Positions 26,463-36,161 of a stretch of 64,000 bases of DNA are shown here, piece by piece. A program made the position numbers and the translations under genes. Numbering within the stretch: position 1 is the stretch's first letter; every line of letters starts with the position of its first letter. The stretch is taken from assembly GCA_963823515.1 (NCBI GenBank), contig CAWGMB010000004.1, positions 1 through 64,000 of the forward strand, read 5' to 3'. The notes below the pieces were generated by a model. That model did not search any database and was not told the DNA's origin. It saw only the letters and a list, made by a program, of their open reading frames with translations. This DNA is from Miltoncostaea sp963823515 (lineage in GTDB: Bacteria; Actinomycetota; Thermoleophilia; Miltoncostaeales; Miltoncostaeaceae).

Positions 26463-26478
26463 GTTACCAGTGGGTAAC
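26463..26478. promoter_or_regulatory. Operator-like palindrome GTTACC-AGTG-GGTAAC
   Basis: A perfect 6-base dyad with a 4-base spacer in the divergent region between the transporter and acyl-CoA dehydrogenase genes, 46 bases before the latter's ATG. The form (TTACC...GGTAA) is like the sites bound by TetR-type repressors of fatty-acid and sterol genes in actinobacteria. Binding and regulator are inferred; no regulator gene is nearby. Confidence 0.5.
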
Positions 26479-26523
26479 TTACGATTCCGGGGCATGCCTC
26501 GCCACGTCTACACAGGGGGAACC

Positions 26524-27863
26524 ATGACCGACAGCAGTACAGATGTCGCAGGCAGCGACCTGACCGACGAGATCCGCACCTGGCTGGAGGAGAACTGGGA
26601 TCCGGACCTGACGGTGGCGCAGTGGTGGGAGTTGCTGGGCTTGGCCGGATGGTCGGCGCCGAACCTGCCCGAGGACGCATATGGCCGTGGCCTCAGCCGC
26701 AGCGACGGTGTGAAGGTCGGGCGCGAGATCGGATCCTTCGGTGCGCTGGGCGCCCCTTCGGGCCTCGGTCTGCTGCTCGCGGCACCGACGATCGCGAAGC
26801 ACGGCTCCAGGGAACAGATCGATCTCCATGTGCGCGACATCGTCACGGGCCAGAAGGCCTGGTGCCAGCTGTTCTCCGAACCGGGTGCGGGTTCTGACCT
26901 GGCGGGGCTCACCTGCAAGGCCGAGCTCGACGGCGACGAGTGGATCATCAACGGCCAGAAGGTCTGGACCTCCCTGGGCCAGTCGGCTGACCTCGGCATG
27001 TTGCTCGCTCGCACCGATCCGGATGCCCCCAAGCACGCGGGCATCTCCTGGATGGCCATCGACATGCACCAGGACGGTGTCGAGTTGCGCCCCCTCTACG
27101 AGATGACCGGCCACGCGATGTTCAACGAGGTGTTCCTCTCCGATGCCCGCGTTCCGAGGTCGGAAGTGATCGGTGAGCTCAACAACGGCTGGGCCGCAGC
27201 GAACACCACGCTCGCGAACGAGCGTGCCGGCCTCGGAGCCGGCGGCGGCGGCGCCATGGCGACCGCGGTTCCCGGAACCGTTTCCGGGAACCTCGAACGA
27301 CGCGCAGGTGACTTCGTGGCCGCCAGAGCCCAAGAAGTCGGCTTCCAGGCCAGAGGGTGCCAGGGGCCAAGGAGCCGAAGAAGCGCCAGTCCGCTGCCCA
27401 GCTCTACATAGACCTCGCCAGGGGCAACGGCAAGATCGACGACCCGACGGTCCGCCAGGACCTGATGCGCCTCCACACCATCGGCGAGATCGGCCGCGTG
27501 GGTGCCGAGCGGGTGAAGGCCGCCAAGGCCATCGGTCGGGACATCCCTGGAATGCCCAACATCTCGAAGCTCTCGATGAGTGAGATGGTGCGCCTCCAGC
27601 GTGACCTCGGACTGCGGATAGTCGGCCCGGCCGGCACATTGCACGCCTACAAGGATGACCAGCGCGGTGCGATCGACGAGGCGACCGGCAATCCGTTCCT
27701 GGCCATGGTCACCGGCGCTGCGCTGTATGCCCAGGCACCGCCGATCTACGGCGGCACCGACCAGATCCAGCGCAACATCATCGGCGAGCGCGTACTGGGT
27801 CTGCCCAAGGAGCCCGGAAACCTCAACAAGGTCCCCTTCTCCGAGCTCCCCAAGAACGCCTAG
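26524..27863 (+). CDS. Acyl-CoA dehydrogenase (one frameshift)
   Basis: An FAD-dependent acyl-CoA dehydrogenase of about 446 residues in one piece. It has LFSEPGAGSDLAGLTCKA (FAD/substrate loop), WIINGQKVWTS, GHAMFNEVFLSDARVP, and after the shift GPAGTLHAY and PPIYGGTDQIQRNIIGERVLGL, the C-terminal helix. A single missing G near 27353 separates the halves. Between them the sequence KEPKKRQSAAQLYIDLARG is intact in the second frame. The end is like actinobacterial FadE proteins used in sterol side-chain or fatty acid oxidation. An operator-like palindrome lies upstream and an enoyl-CoA hydratase is convergent downstream. Confidence 0.88.
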
Positions 27864-27917
27864 GCCCCTCCTCCGGGACCACGGTCTTTCGGTTCCCCCG
27901 GACCAGAGCTCCGACCG

Positions 27918-28701
27918 CTACCGGTCGGCGAGACCGTCGAGGTAGCGGGTAGCTGCTTCGCGGGACTCGGGGTCCGACAACGCTGTCAGCAGGCCGTCGG
28001 TGTCGGCCCACGACCGCGCCGTGCCGGTCATCTGGGCGGTCACCGCGTTCACGTGCGCCTTGGTGGACAGCAGTGCGATGGCGGCCTTGGCCGTCAGCTG
28101 CGACACGAGTTCCTCCACCGTGTGGTCGAGGTCGGTGAGGTCGACCACCCGTTGCACCAGTCCGAGCTGCGCCGCCTCCTGTGCGTCGAAGGGTCGGCAC
28201 GTCATGACCAGGTCCCGTGTCGCCGGTGCGCCGATCTCCCGGATCAGGCGCGGAATGCCTCCCCACGCCAGTGGGATGCCGAGGTCGATCTCGGGTATCG
28301 AGAAGTAGGTGTCGGACGCAGCGATGCGGAAGTCGCAAGCCGAGGCCAGCACCACGCCACCGCCTATGCAGTGTCCCTGGATCCGCGCGACGGTGACCGC
28401 CCTGGCAGCCTCGAGGGCGTCGCCCATCCGGCGACCCGCGTCGGCACGGTCGCGGGTGCTCAGGTCATCGTCGGGTGCGGCCACGAATCCGGCTATGTCC
28501 GCACCTGCGCAGAACGATCGCCCCTCGCCCGATACGACGATCACCTTGAGCCCCGGCATCGAGTCGAACCATCTGTGTGGCTGTTTCGATGCCGAGGAGC
28601 ACTTCCACGCTCAGGGGGTTGAGCTTGTCGGGCCTGTTGAGGGTGAGTCGTCCCACGGGTCCGTCGACGCTCACCGACAGGTCGTCGCCGAGGTCGGGCA
28701 T
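27918..28701 (-). CDS. Enoyl-CoA hydratase/isomerase (one frameshift)
   Basis: A crotonase-fold protein of about 260 residues that hydrates enoyl-CoA or isomerises it. GRLTLNRPDKLNPLSVEV at the N-terminus is in one frame. An extra C near 28562 then shifts into the main frame, which has VVSGEGRSFCAGADI (oxyanion loop), IQGHCIGGGVVLASACDFRIA and EIDLGIPLAWGGIPRL with the usual Glu. The C-terminal helix ends in AATRYLDGLADR. The ATG at 28701 is used; a GTG at 28722 would add seven residues. It is convergent with the acyl-CoA dehydrogenase, so both belong to a beta-oxidation-like function. Confidence 0.85.
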
Positions 28702-28852
28702 TGCCTGTGGAGGCGGCGTCACGGGAGGGATGCGATGTCATGCGCGCAAGGTAGCCGAGAGGACGTCGCCCTGATGGCCCGGCCCCGGATGCGCGAAGTC
28801 GTACCTCGCAGGTCCGTCGGGTCCGGCGGTCCAACAACTAGAACGGTTCGGA

Positions 28853-30260
28853 ATGGAACGAACGTCGCTGACCACGAAGGTGGCCTTCCTGGTCGTCCTG
28901 CTCGCTTCGCTGATGGTTCCGCTCGCCGGGAATCCTGTGGCGGCCGCCCCCGAGTCTCCCCAGCTGTCGGTACAGGAACCGGTGCGGGCTGACGCAGGTG
29001 GACCCCGCACGTCGAGGATGTCACTGGCCCTGGTGTCGCGGACCTACAACCCGGCCACGGACAACTGGACGATCGTTGCCGAGGCGAGGCTCACCTCCAA
29101 CCGGATCTGCCTGCCGATCGCCCTCAACTGCATCGTCGACGAGGTGTCCAGCCCGACGAACGCAACGCTCACCGACCTGTCCTGTCAGAGCCTGCTGTGG
29201 AACCACCTCCTGGTGTTTCGGAACCACTGTCTCAAGCAGGTCTTCTGGGCCGGCCACCACCAGCACTTCCAGTTCACCTGGACCACCGATCCCGGAGTGA
29301 GCCAGGGTTCGGTGAAGCTGGACGTGGAATTCGGCAGGGGATTCCTGCCCGTGGTGTTCCAGCAGCTGGCGGTCGCCACCCTCACAGTCGACCTGGGCAC
29401 ACCTGCTCTCGAGATCCACAAGAGCTGCCCCGCCACAGTGGACTCGGGGGACACGCTGACCTGCGAGGTGACCGTGAGCCATCCCCTTCCCAAGGGGGGC
29501 AGCGGGCCTGACGTGACCGGCATCTCGGTTACCGACACGCCGGACGCGGCGCTGGACGCCCTCACGTCGGGCGATTCGTTGGTGAAGACCGCCGGCGACG
29601 GAACGTGGAGCTGCAGCGGGCTCGAATGCACGATCGCGGCCCTGTCGGCGGGTCAGTCCACGACGTTCCGGTACCAGTCGACCGTCGACGCGACCTCGAC
29701 GGGCGGCGCCGGTGCCAACGCCGCAAGCCGCGGCATGGAGCGGGCCGACGGGAGGTGACAGACAGGCCACCGCAGACGTGGTGGTGGTCGGCAACGGCGA
29801 CACAGATCTCGAGATACAGAAGTCCACGACCCAGACCCAGGTGAAGCCCGGCGGGCAGGTGAGCTGGATCGTGGAGGTGGACAACAAGGGTCCGCTCGAC
29901 GCACTCGATGTGGTGGTCACCGACCTGGCACCTGCCGGTGTCGACGGCATGTCGCTCACCTACGCATCGGGTGTCGGAACCTGGAACTGTTCGTCGGTCA
30001 CGTGCACTGCCGCCTCAATGGGCCAGGGCAAGGCGACCTTCACCGCGACGGGCACCCTCTGGAGCGGAGCGACCCCGGACACGGCCGTCGTCAACGAAGT
30101 CGAGCTCCGGTGGGAAAACGACATCCTGGGGCCGGACTTCCCGATCACCGCCGGCTCCGCAATTCCCGTCGTGGCGGCAGCAACGACCACCACGACTCCT
30201 GGGGACACCGGGACCTTGCCTTCCGGTTCGGGTGGCGCCCCGCTTTCGATAGTTGGCTGA
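28853..30260 (+). CDS. Secreted DUF11-repeat surface protein (one frameshift)
   Basis: A secreted protein of about 468 residues: Sec signal peptide (KVAFLVVLLASLMVPLAG), a unique N-terminal domain of about 170 residues with several cysteines, then two DUF11-like repeats. The first has EIHKSCPATVDSGDTLTCEV and the second EIQKSTTQTQVKPGGQVSW. The frame changes near 29735 between the repeats. The C-terminus reads TTTTTPGDTGTLPSGSGGAPLS and stops right there. A Thr-rich linker followed by an LPxxG-like motif normally precedes a membrane anchor, which is absent. Either a further indel truncates the anchor or the protein is released. DUF11 domains are extracellular structural modules. Confidence 0.72.
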
Positions 30261-30347
30261 AGGACTCCGGCCAGCTGGCCGCGTCCGCCATTCGAGCCTG
30301 CCCGGCGTTCCGGGTTCCCACCCGGCCAGGTGCGCTAGGAATACGCC

Positions 30348-31172
30348 ATGGCCGACGACCCGCTGAGTGATTTCGAGACCACGACCTTCAGCCATGACGG
30401 CAAGACCCGCACGGTCTACCGCCTGGGTGGGGGGCCGGCAGTGATCGTGATCGCAGAGATGCCGGGCATCACGCCCAAGGTCGCCGACTTCGCACGCAAG
30501 GTCGCAGCCATCGGTTGCACGGCTGTGCTGCCACACCTGTTCGGCGAGCCGGGTCGGGACCCGGATCCCGCCGTGCACGGCCGTGTGGGTGGCCTGACGA
30601 CCTTCATCCGTCCGATGGTGCCCGCCTGCATCAGTCGCGAATTCACCGTTCTGGCAACCGGCAAGAGCTCGCCGGTGGTGGACTGGCTGCGGGCTCTCGC
30701 GGCCTCCGAACATGATCGGTGCGGGGGTCCCGGAGTGGGGGCCATCGGGATGTGCTTCACCGGGGGGTTCGCACTGGCGATGGCGACCGACGACCGACTG
30801 CTCGCGCCGGTTCTGTCCCAACCCTCGATGCCGTTCGGCATCGGGGCTTCGCGTCGCCGCAGCATCGACATCTCACCCGAGGAGCTGGATGTGGTCAAGG
30901 GTCGTTGTGCGGCCGAGGGCCTGAAGGTGATCGGCATGCGGTTCAAAAGCGATCGACTGGTGCCCTCCGAGCGGTTCGACTTCCTTCGGGAGCAGCTGGG
31001 CGACGCCTTCGTCGCCATCGAACTGGATGACGATGCCGCCAACCCCGATTCGAACGTGCCACCGCACTCGGTGGTCACCGAACACCTGATCGACGAACCG
31101 GGCGAACCCACCCGCGAAGCGCTCGATGCGGTTCTGGATCTGTTCCGGGAGCGCCTGCTCGCCGATGCGTGA
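30348..31172 (+). CDS. Dienelactone hydrolase family protein
   Basis: A 274-residue alpha/beta hydrolase of the dienelactone hydrolase family. The nucleophile cysteine is in GVGAIGMCFTGGFAL (GxCxG), the acidic residue probably in FKSDRLVP and the histidine in PPHSVVTEHL. VIVIAEMPGITPKVADFAR matches the DLH opening strand-loop. It hydrolyses lactones or esters; the aromatic pathway typical of DLH is not seen here. Its stop overlaps the next gene's alternative start and is 10 bases before its likely ATG. Confidence 0.88.
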   Translation: MADDPLSDFETTTFSHDGKTRTVYRLGGGPAVIVIAEMPGITPKVADFARKVAAIGCTAVLPHLFGEPGRDPDPAVHGRVGGLTTFIRPMVPACISREFTVLATGKSSPVVDWLRALAASEHDRCGGPGVGAIGMCFTGGFALAMATDDRLLAPVLSQPSMPFGIGASRRRSIDISPEELDVVKGRCAAEGLKVIGMRFKSDRLVPSERFDFLREQLGDAFVAIELDDDAANPDSNVPPHSVVTEHLIDEPGEPTREALDAVLDLFRERLLADA

Positions 31173-31182
31173 GTCGACTGAG

Positions 31183-31759
31183 ATGAATCCGGATGTCGAC
31201 GACTACGTCGCTCAGTCGGCGCGGTGGCCGGAGGAGATCTCGGCGTTGCGCCCGATCCTGCTCGCGTGCGGGTTGGGCGAGGAGCTCAAGTGGGCGAAGC
31301 CCTGCTACTCCCACGATGGAGCCAACATCGTGATCCTCCAGGAGATGAAGGACTTCCTGGCCGCGATGTTCTTCAAGGGTGCCCTTCTGGATGACCCCGA
31401 GGGACTGCTGCGCGCCCAGGGTCCCAACTCGCGGTCGGCTCGGCGACTGGAGTTCACCTCGGTTGCCGGGGTCGAGGCAGCGCGCCCGGCCATCGAGGAG
31501 CTGGTGGCCCAAGCCGTGGCAGCGGAGGAGGCCGGGCTCGCGGTCGGGCCCGCGCCCGAGCCGGAGCTGGTGGAGGAGCTCCGCTCCAGACTCGACGGCG
31601 ACGCAGCGCTCGCTGCTGCCGTTCGAGGCACTCACGCCGGGCCGCAGGCGCGAGTACAACATGCACATCTCGGGGGCCAAGAAGGCCGGCACACGTGAGT
31701 CGAGGGTCGACCGCTGCGTTCCGCGGATTCTCGACGGCAAGGGCCTGCGGGACCGCTGA
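31183..31759 (+). CDS. YdeI/OmpD-associated family protein (one frameshift)
   Basis: A small protein of about 192 residues with the features of the YdeI/DUF1801-type family: an N-terminal ISALRPILLACGLGEELKWAKPCY, a KDFLAAMFFKGALL strand and a C-terminal PGRRREYNMHISGAKKAGTR, a conserved motif in this family. The frame breaks near 31618; the second frame continues with the expected end GKGLRDR. The biochemical role is unknown, and in some bacteria relatives are linked to peptide resistance. ATG 31183 chosen as the first residue after the dienelactone hydrolase stop. Confidence 0.78.
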
Positions 31760-31780
31760 GGCCCCCGGTAGGGTGCGTCG

Positions 31781-32881
31781 ATGTCACCAGATGCAAGGCT
31801 CACGCGGCGCCAGACGCGGGGACGGCTCGTCGTGGCGATTGCAGCATCGGCAGCAATGCTGCTGGCGGCTTGCTCATCGGACTCGGAGGCACCGGATGCA
31901 TCCGGTTCGGATGCTGGCGAGCCGACATCGTCGGCGCCGGTGGCCTCGCCCTCGAACGCCGACGCAGACCCTGTTCCCTCAGCCGGTTGTGGCGCCGGCA
32001 GCGGCTCCGAGGTGCGTGCCGAGCGGCAGTCGTTCGACATCGACGGCAGTGCCCGTTGGTACCTGCTGACCGCTCCGGCGGCTGCGACGGGTACTGATCC
32101 GGTGCCACTCGTGCTGGACTTCCACGGACTGTCGGAGGGGGCGGAGTTCCACTCGGCGGCCACCGGCTACACCGAGCTGGCCGAGTCCGAGGGATTCGTG
32201 GTGGCTTTCCCGCACGGCACCGGACAGCCCGTCGCCTGGAACATCAGCTCGGGTGAGGACAACCCCGACCTCGCCTACGTCGATGAGGTGTTGCGCCAGA
32301 TCGAGGAGGCGTACTGCATCGACACGGCGCGTGTCTACGCCACCGGGTTGTCCAACGGAGCGTTCATGTCCTCGGCGTTGGCCTGTGCCCGCGCCGATGT
32401 GTTCGCAGCAGTTGCTCCCGTGGCAGGCGTGACCCGCGTCGAGGACTGCGATCCGGGGCGAGCGGTTCCGGTGGTCGCCTTCCACGGCACCGCGGATCCG
32501 CTGTTGCCGTTCAACGGATCCGTTTCCGTCGACGCCATATCCGGCCTCACCTCCGGTTCGGGAGTGACGACCACGACGGCACCTCCGGGCGACATCGATG
32601 GTGAGGGCTATCCGGCCAATGCAAAGGCCTGGGCTGAAGCCAACGATTGTGGTGAACCGACCGACGAGCAAGTCGCCGATTCGGTTGTGAGGCGCAGTTG
32701 GGACTGTCCGGACGGCGCCGAGGTCGTGTTCTACGTGATCGAGGGCGGCGGCCACACGTGGCCCGGATCAGACGCACTGACCAACGAGGGAATCCAGGCG
32801 GTGGTCGGTCCGACCAACATGGAGATCGACGCAACGCGGCTGTCCTGGGAGTTCCTCGAGTCCCACTCCCTCCCCACGTGA
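31781..32881 (+). CDS. PHB depolymerase-like esterase lipoprotein (LpqC type)
   Basis: A 366-residue secreted lipoprotein with the lipobox LLAACSS near residue 31. An Ala/Ser/Asp-rich linker follows. The alpha/beta hydrolase domain has the nucleophile elbow ATGLSNGAF (GxSxG), the acid in HGTADPLLPF and the histidine in GGGHTWPGS, all in esterase/PHB-depolymerase order. VLDFHGLSEGAEF gives the oxyanion strand. LpqC-like proteins are extracytoplasmic esterases (feruloyl or polyester). A nested hairpin follows the stop codon, and the gene is convergent with a YceI gene. Confidence 0.88.
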   Translation: MSPDARLTRRQTRGRLVVAIAASAAMLLAACSSDSEAPDASGSDAGEPTSSAPVASPSNADADPVPSAGCGAGSGSEVRAERQSFDIDGSARWYLLTAPAAATGTDPVPLVLDFHGLSEGAEFHSAATGYTELAESEGFVVAFPHGTGQPVAWNISSGEDNPDLAYVDEVLRQIEEAYCIDTARVYATGLSNGAFMSSALACARADVFAAVAPVAGVTRVEDCDPGRAVPVVAFHGTADPLLPFNGSVSVDAISGLTSGSGVTTTTAPPGDIDGEGYPANAKAWAEANDCGEPTDEQVADSVVRRSWDCPDGAEVVFYVIEGGGHTWPGSDALTNEGIQAVVGPTNMEIDATRLSWEFLESHSLPT

Positions 32882-32896
32882 TCCGACCGCCTAGCA

Positions 32897-32949
32897 CCGA
32901 ATTGTCCGCCTGGCGTCATCAATGACGTGACTCCGGGCGCACATTTCGG
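32897..32949. terminator. Nested hairpin between convergent genes
   Basis: Outer arms CCGAATTGTCCGCCTGG and CCGGGCGCACATTTCGG pair at 14 of 17 positions. Inside lies a perfect CGTCA-TCAA-TGACG stem-loop at 32914-32927. It occupies the 79-base gap between the convergent esterase and YceI genes and would serve both strands. Confidence 0.6.
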
Positions 32950-32960
32950 GGACTGGGAAG

Positions 32961-33701
32961 TCAGACGGGGGTGAAGAGCAACTGGAACTCGATGGTCGCG
33001 TCGTCCGCGACGGAGAGCACCGAGCCGGCCGTGGGCTTCTCCACCTCGTAGTCGGCGAACGTGAACGGAACCGTACCGACCACCACTGCGGTGCCGTCAA
33101 CCAACTGGGCCTGGAGCGTCGCGGTGGTTTCCCGGGTCACGCCGTGGATGGTCATCTCGCCCTCGGCCTCGACCGCCACCGCCTCTCCGAGTTCGGCACC
33201 GGCGCCGAGGTCGACGGGTTCTGTCAGCGTGAAGTTGGCGGTGGGGAACTGTTGCACCTCGAGAGCGTCACGCACTCGTCCGTCGCGCCGTGACTGGTCG
33301 GTCGTGATGCTGGCCATGTCCACCTCGAGCTCGGCCGAGGTGAGTGTCGTGCCGTCGATGTCGATGCTGCCGGCCACCTCACCCGTGCGGCCGACCGCTT
33401 CGGTGCCCCCGATGCTCGCCAGCTCCTCCTTCACTCGGAATCCGGCGAATGAGCCATCAGCGCTCTCGAAGTCGAACGAGCCCGTCTCGGTATCCACCGT
33501 CCAGGTGCCCGAGATCCCCGCCGCGGCCGTGTCTTCGGTGGAGTTGTCGTCCTGTGTCGAATCCGTCAGCTGTTCGGTCGCCGTTTGGAGGTTCACCTCC
33601 TCGGGTGCGTCATCGCGGAACAGGAAGTACCACGCGCCCACGCCAGCCAACAGCGCCACGACGACCGCTGCCCCGATGATTCCCTTGTTGCGGCTGCTCA
33701 T
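32961..33701 (-). CDS. YceI-family lipid-binding protein, membrane-anchored
   Basis: A 246-residue protein with an N-terminal membrane anchor (IGAAVVVALLAGVGAWYFLF), an acidic linker, and a YceI domain. The domain opens with SGTWTVDTETGSFDFES and includes VEVDMASITTDQSRRDGRVRDAL, a hallmark of the family (SxxTDxxxRDxHL-like). It ends in DYEVEKPTAGSVLSVADDATIEFQLLF. YceI folds are lipocalin-like and bind isoprenoid or quinone lipids outside the cytoplasm. The start is the ATG before SSRNKG; the preceding in-frame codons are not typical coding. Confidence 0.88.
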   Translation of the reverse strand: MSSRNKGIIGAAVVVALLAGVGAWYFLFRDDAPEEVNLQTATEQLTDSTQDDNSTEDTAAAGISGTWTVDTETGSFDFESADGSFAGFRVKEELASIGGTEAVGRTGEVAGSIDIDGTTLTSAELEVDMASITTDQSRRDGRVRDALEVQQFPTANFTLTEPVDLGAGAELGEAVAVEAEGEMTIHGVTRETTATLQAQLVDGTAVVVGTVPFTFADYEVEKPTAGSVLSVADDATIEFQLLFTPV

Positions 33702-33774
33702 GGACCGATTCTGGCGGATCAGCGCCTGCGCCGTGCAACAGCCGACTGCGTGCACATCGGTTTGTCAGCTCAGC

Positions 33775-34615
33775 TCAGGTTGTCGGCTCGGCGGAGTCGG
33801 GCAACCGAAGAGTGCCTGTCAGCACCTCTACGGCGGATCCGCGCAGCACCACCCGGTCGCCCGCCAGTTCACAGTCGAGTTCGCCCACGCGGGCGGACAC
33901 CTGGCGAGCCCGCAGCCGCTTCCTGCCGAGGCGGTCGGCCCAGTACGGGGTGAGGGCACAGTGGGCCGAACCCGTGACCGGGTCTTCGTCGATTCCGGCG
34001 CCGGGAGCGAAATAGCGCGAGACGAAGTCGACTCCCGATCCGGGTTCTCCCGGGGCCGTCACGTTCAGGTACGGCGTTTCCAGAGCGGCGATTGCCGCGA
34101 ACATCGGGCTGCAGGGCGGCCACGTCCGCAGCGGAGTCGAGCACCGCTATCCACGTTGCACCACCGAGCACGAGCGCCGGCGTGATTCCGAGAATCCTTG
34201 CGAGCGAATCGAGCGTCGCCGGCTCGGGCTGGACCATCGGGCGTGGGTCCGCGGGCAGGTCCATGCGCAGCGTGTGCGATGAGTCCCGCTCGACACGCAG
34301 GACTCCCGAACGGGTGGAGAAGGACACGGCTGTCGCGTCGGGATCCAACCGGTTGAGCACGACGTGGCCGGTAGCCAGTGTGGCATGGCCGCACAGGTCG
34401 ACCTCGACGGTCGGGGTGAACCAGCGCAGCTGGTAGGAGGCAGCGGATCCGACGGGACTGCGCACGAGGAATGCGGTTTCCGAGAGGTTGTTCTCAGCCG
34501 CGATCAACTGCATCACGGAGTCGGACAACCAGCTCTCGAGAGGACACACGGCCGCCGGGTTGCCGCCGAAGGGGCGATCCGTGAATGCGTCCACCTGGTA
34601 GAGCGGGATCTCCAT
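33775..34615 (-). CDS. PhzF-family isomerase/epimerase (one frameshift)
   Basis: A PhzF-like protein of about 280 residues (diaminopimelate-epimerase fold). The first half has EIPLYQVDAFTDRPFGGNPAAV, with the family's GNPAAV signature and NNLSETAFLV (catalytic Glu region). The second half, in another frame after about 34104, has SRYFAPGAGIDEDPVTGSAHCAL, the other active-site motif. One missing base joins them. The reaction of most members is unknown; PhzF itself isomerises a phenazine precursor. The start ATG overlaps the patatin stop (TGATG), so the two are translated together. Confidence 0.85.
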
Positions 34616-36121
34616 CACCCGAGTTTGTCCCGCAGGTTCTCCAGTACTGCTTCGCGGTCGATCGGCGAGATCGTCCCGGAGTCCCCAGTTCGGCCGGAGT
34701 CCCCAGTTCGGTCGGTGTCGTCGAAGGTCGGGCCGTGGGTCTCGGTCGTGGAGTACCACTCCACCGATCCGGGGGGATCATCGAAGCCAAGGGTCCGGCG
34801 GGCCGCCAGCGCATCGGCGACCTCGGCCTTCAGGGTGCGCAATGCATCGGCGCGGTCCGCGCTCGACCTTTCCGTCGGCGAGGCAGGCGGATTCCAGGTA
34901 CCAGGCCCGCTCGCGGGCCACCACGATCCTGTCGGTGGCGGCCATTGCCGGCAACGCCTCTGGTGTTCCGGCCTCCTCTGCCCGCATGGCGCCGTAGTCC
35001 ATGTCGAGGAGCATCAGGCCCGGCTCCACCTCGAAGGGGCTGACGACGTCGACCGTCGGGGCGATCACGTTGAGGGTGGTGCCATCGGGCAGGGGAGTGG
35101 AGAGGTTGCGACGCTGGGTGTCGTAGAAGCCGATCTCAGCGGAGGTGCGCAGGTAGATGCCGACGAAGTTCATCGCCGAGAAGTCGGCGTCCGAGGGCTG
35201 CGGGTCGAGCGGTGCTGCCAACACCGCATGGATCTCGCGTGCACCGAGAGCCACGGCTGCCTCGACGGGAACGTTCTGCAGGCAACCTCCGTCCACGTAG
35301 ACCTCGGGCCCGATCGCACGGGGCTCGAAGATCATCGGGACGGTGCTCGATGCCAAGGCGCCCTCGATCGCATCGACCGCGCTGTGTCCGGTCGGCGTCA
35401 GGGCGTCGGGTCCCACGACCGTGCCGTCACCGCACACATAGTGGGTTTCGCCCGCCACCAGTGCGGTGACCGTCATGCGGAGTTCCACCCCTGCAGCCGC
35501 GAGCAATGCAGGGTCGATGGGTCTGAATCCGATCTGCGAGCGGCCTCGCAACGCGGCCTCGAGGGGATCCAACGTGAGGATCGACCCGACGTTGCCCGCC
35601 AGTTCGTGCCGGGCACGATTCGCCGCGGGGAGTTCGGAGAGCACGCTGGTGAACCTGCGCCAGTTCCAGTGGTGTGACCGCGCGGAGCGCCCGGAACCGA
35701 CGGCGTCGGGGTCGGGATCGCCTCCGGGCACCGGCGGCCGAGTGCGGGTGCTGACGAATCCGTCGATGGCATCTCCGAAGGGGGTGCCCTCGAAGGCGGC
35801 CACCCAGGGTTGATGGCCGAACACCGCCGTCGTGTCGGTCATGGCGAGCAGGTCTTCGCGAAGGTCCGACACTGCGGAGCTCAGCTCTTCGTTGCCGCGG
35901 GCCTGCCCGAGCACGGCGGCGAGGATCGAACCGGCCGAGGTCGAACAGATGATTCCCGGATCCAGACCAACATCGTCGATCAGGTGCCGAAGGGCACCGA
36001 CCTCGAACGCGCCCTTGGTGCCACCGCCTGCGAGCACTAGCGCCGTTTCGTGCCTCGGGGTCGTTCCAGATGCCTGGACCGCTCCGTCGACGGCGGCGCG
36101 GGTTGCACGGGTTTCAGTCAT
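34615..36121 (-). CDS. Patatin-like phospholipase (one frameshift)
   Basis: A patatin-family lipid acyl hydrolase of about 500 residues. LVLAGGGTKGAFEVGALR is the oxyanion hole. The nucleophile is in ICSTSAGSILA, where the first glycine of the GxSxG elbow is replaced by serine. The Asp is in VYVDGGCLQNVP, the DG[G] motif. A long insert with SHHWNWRRFTSVLSEL lies between. Near 34862 the frame changes and continues into RADALRTLKAEVADALAARR, a helix, and an acidic tail of about 60 residues ending ENLRDKLG. It is coupled to the PhzF gene and divergent from the DapB-like gene. Confidence 0.82.
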
Positions 36122-36161
36122 GGCACCATGTTGGCCAGCAAACACGGAGATTGTGGGGACA

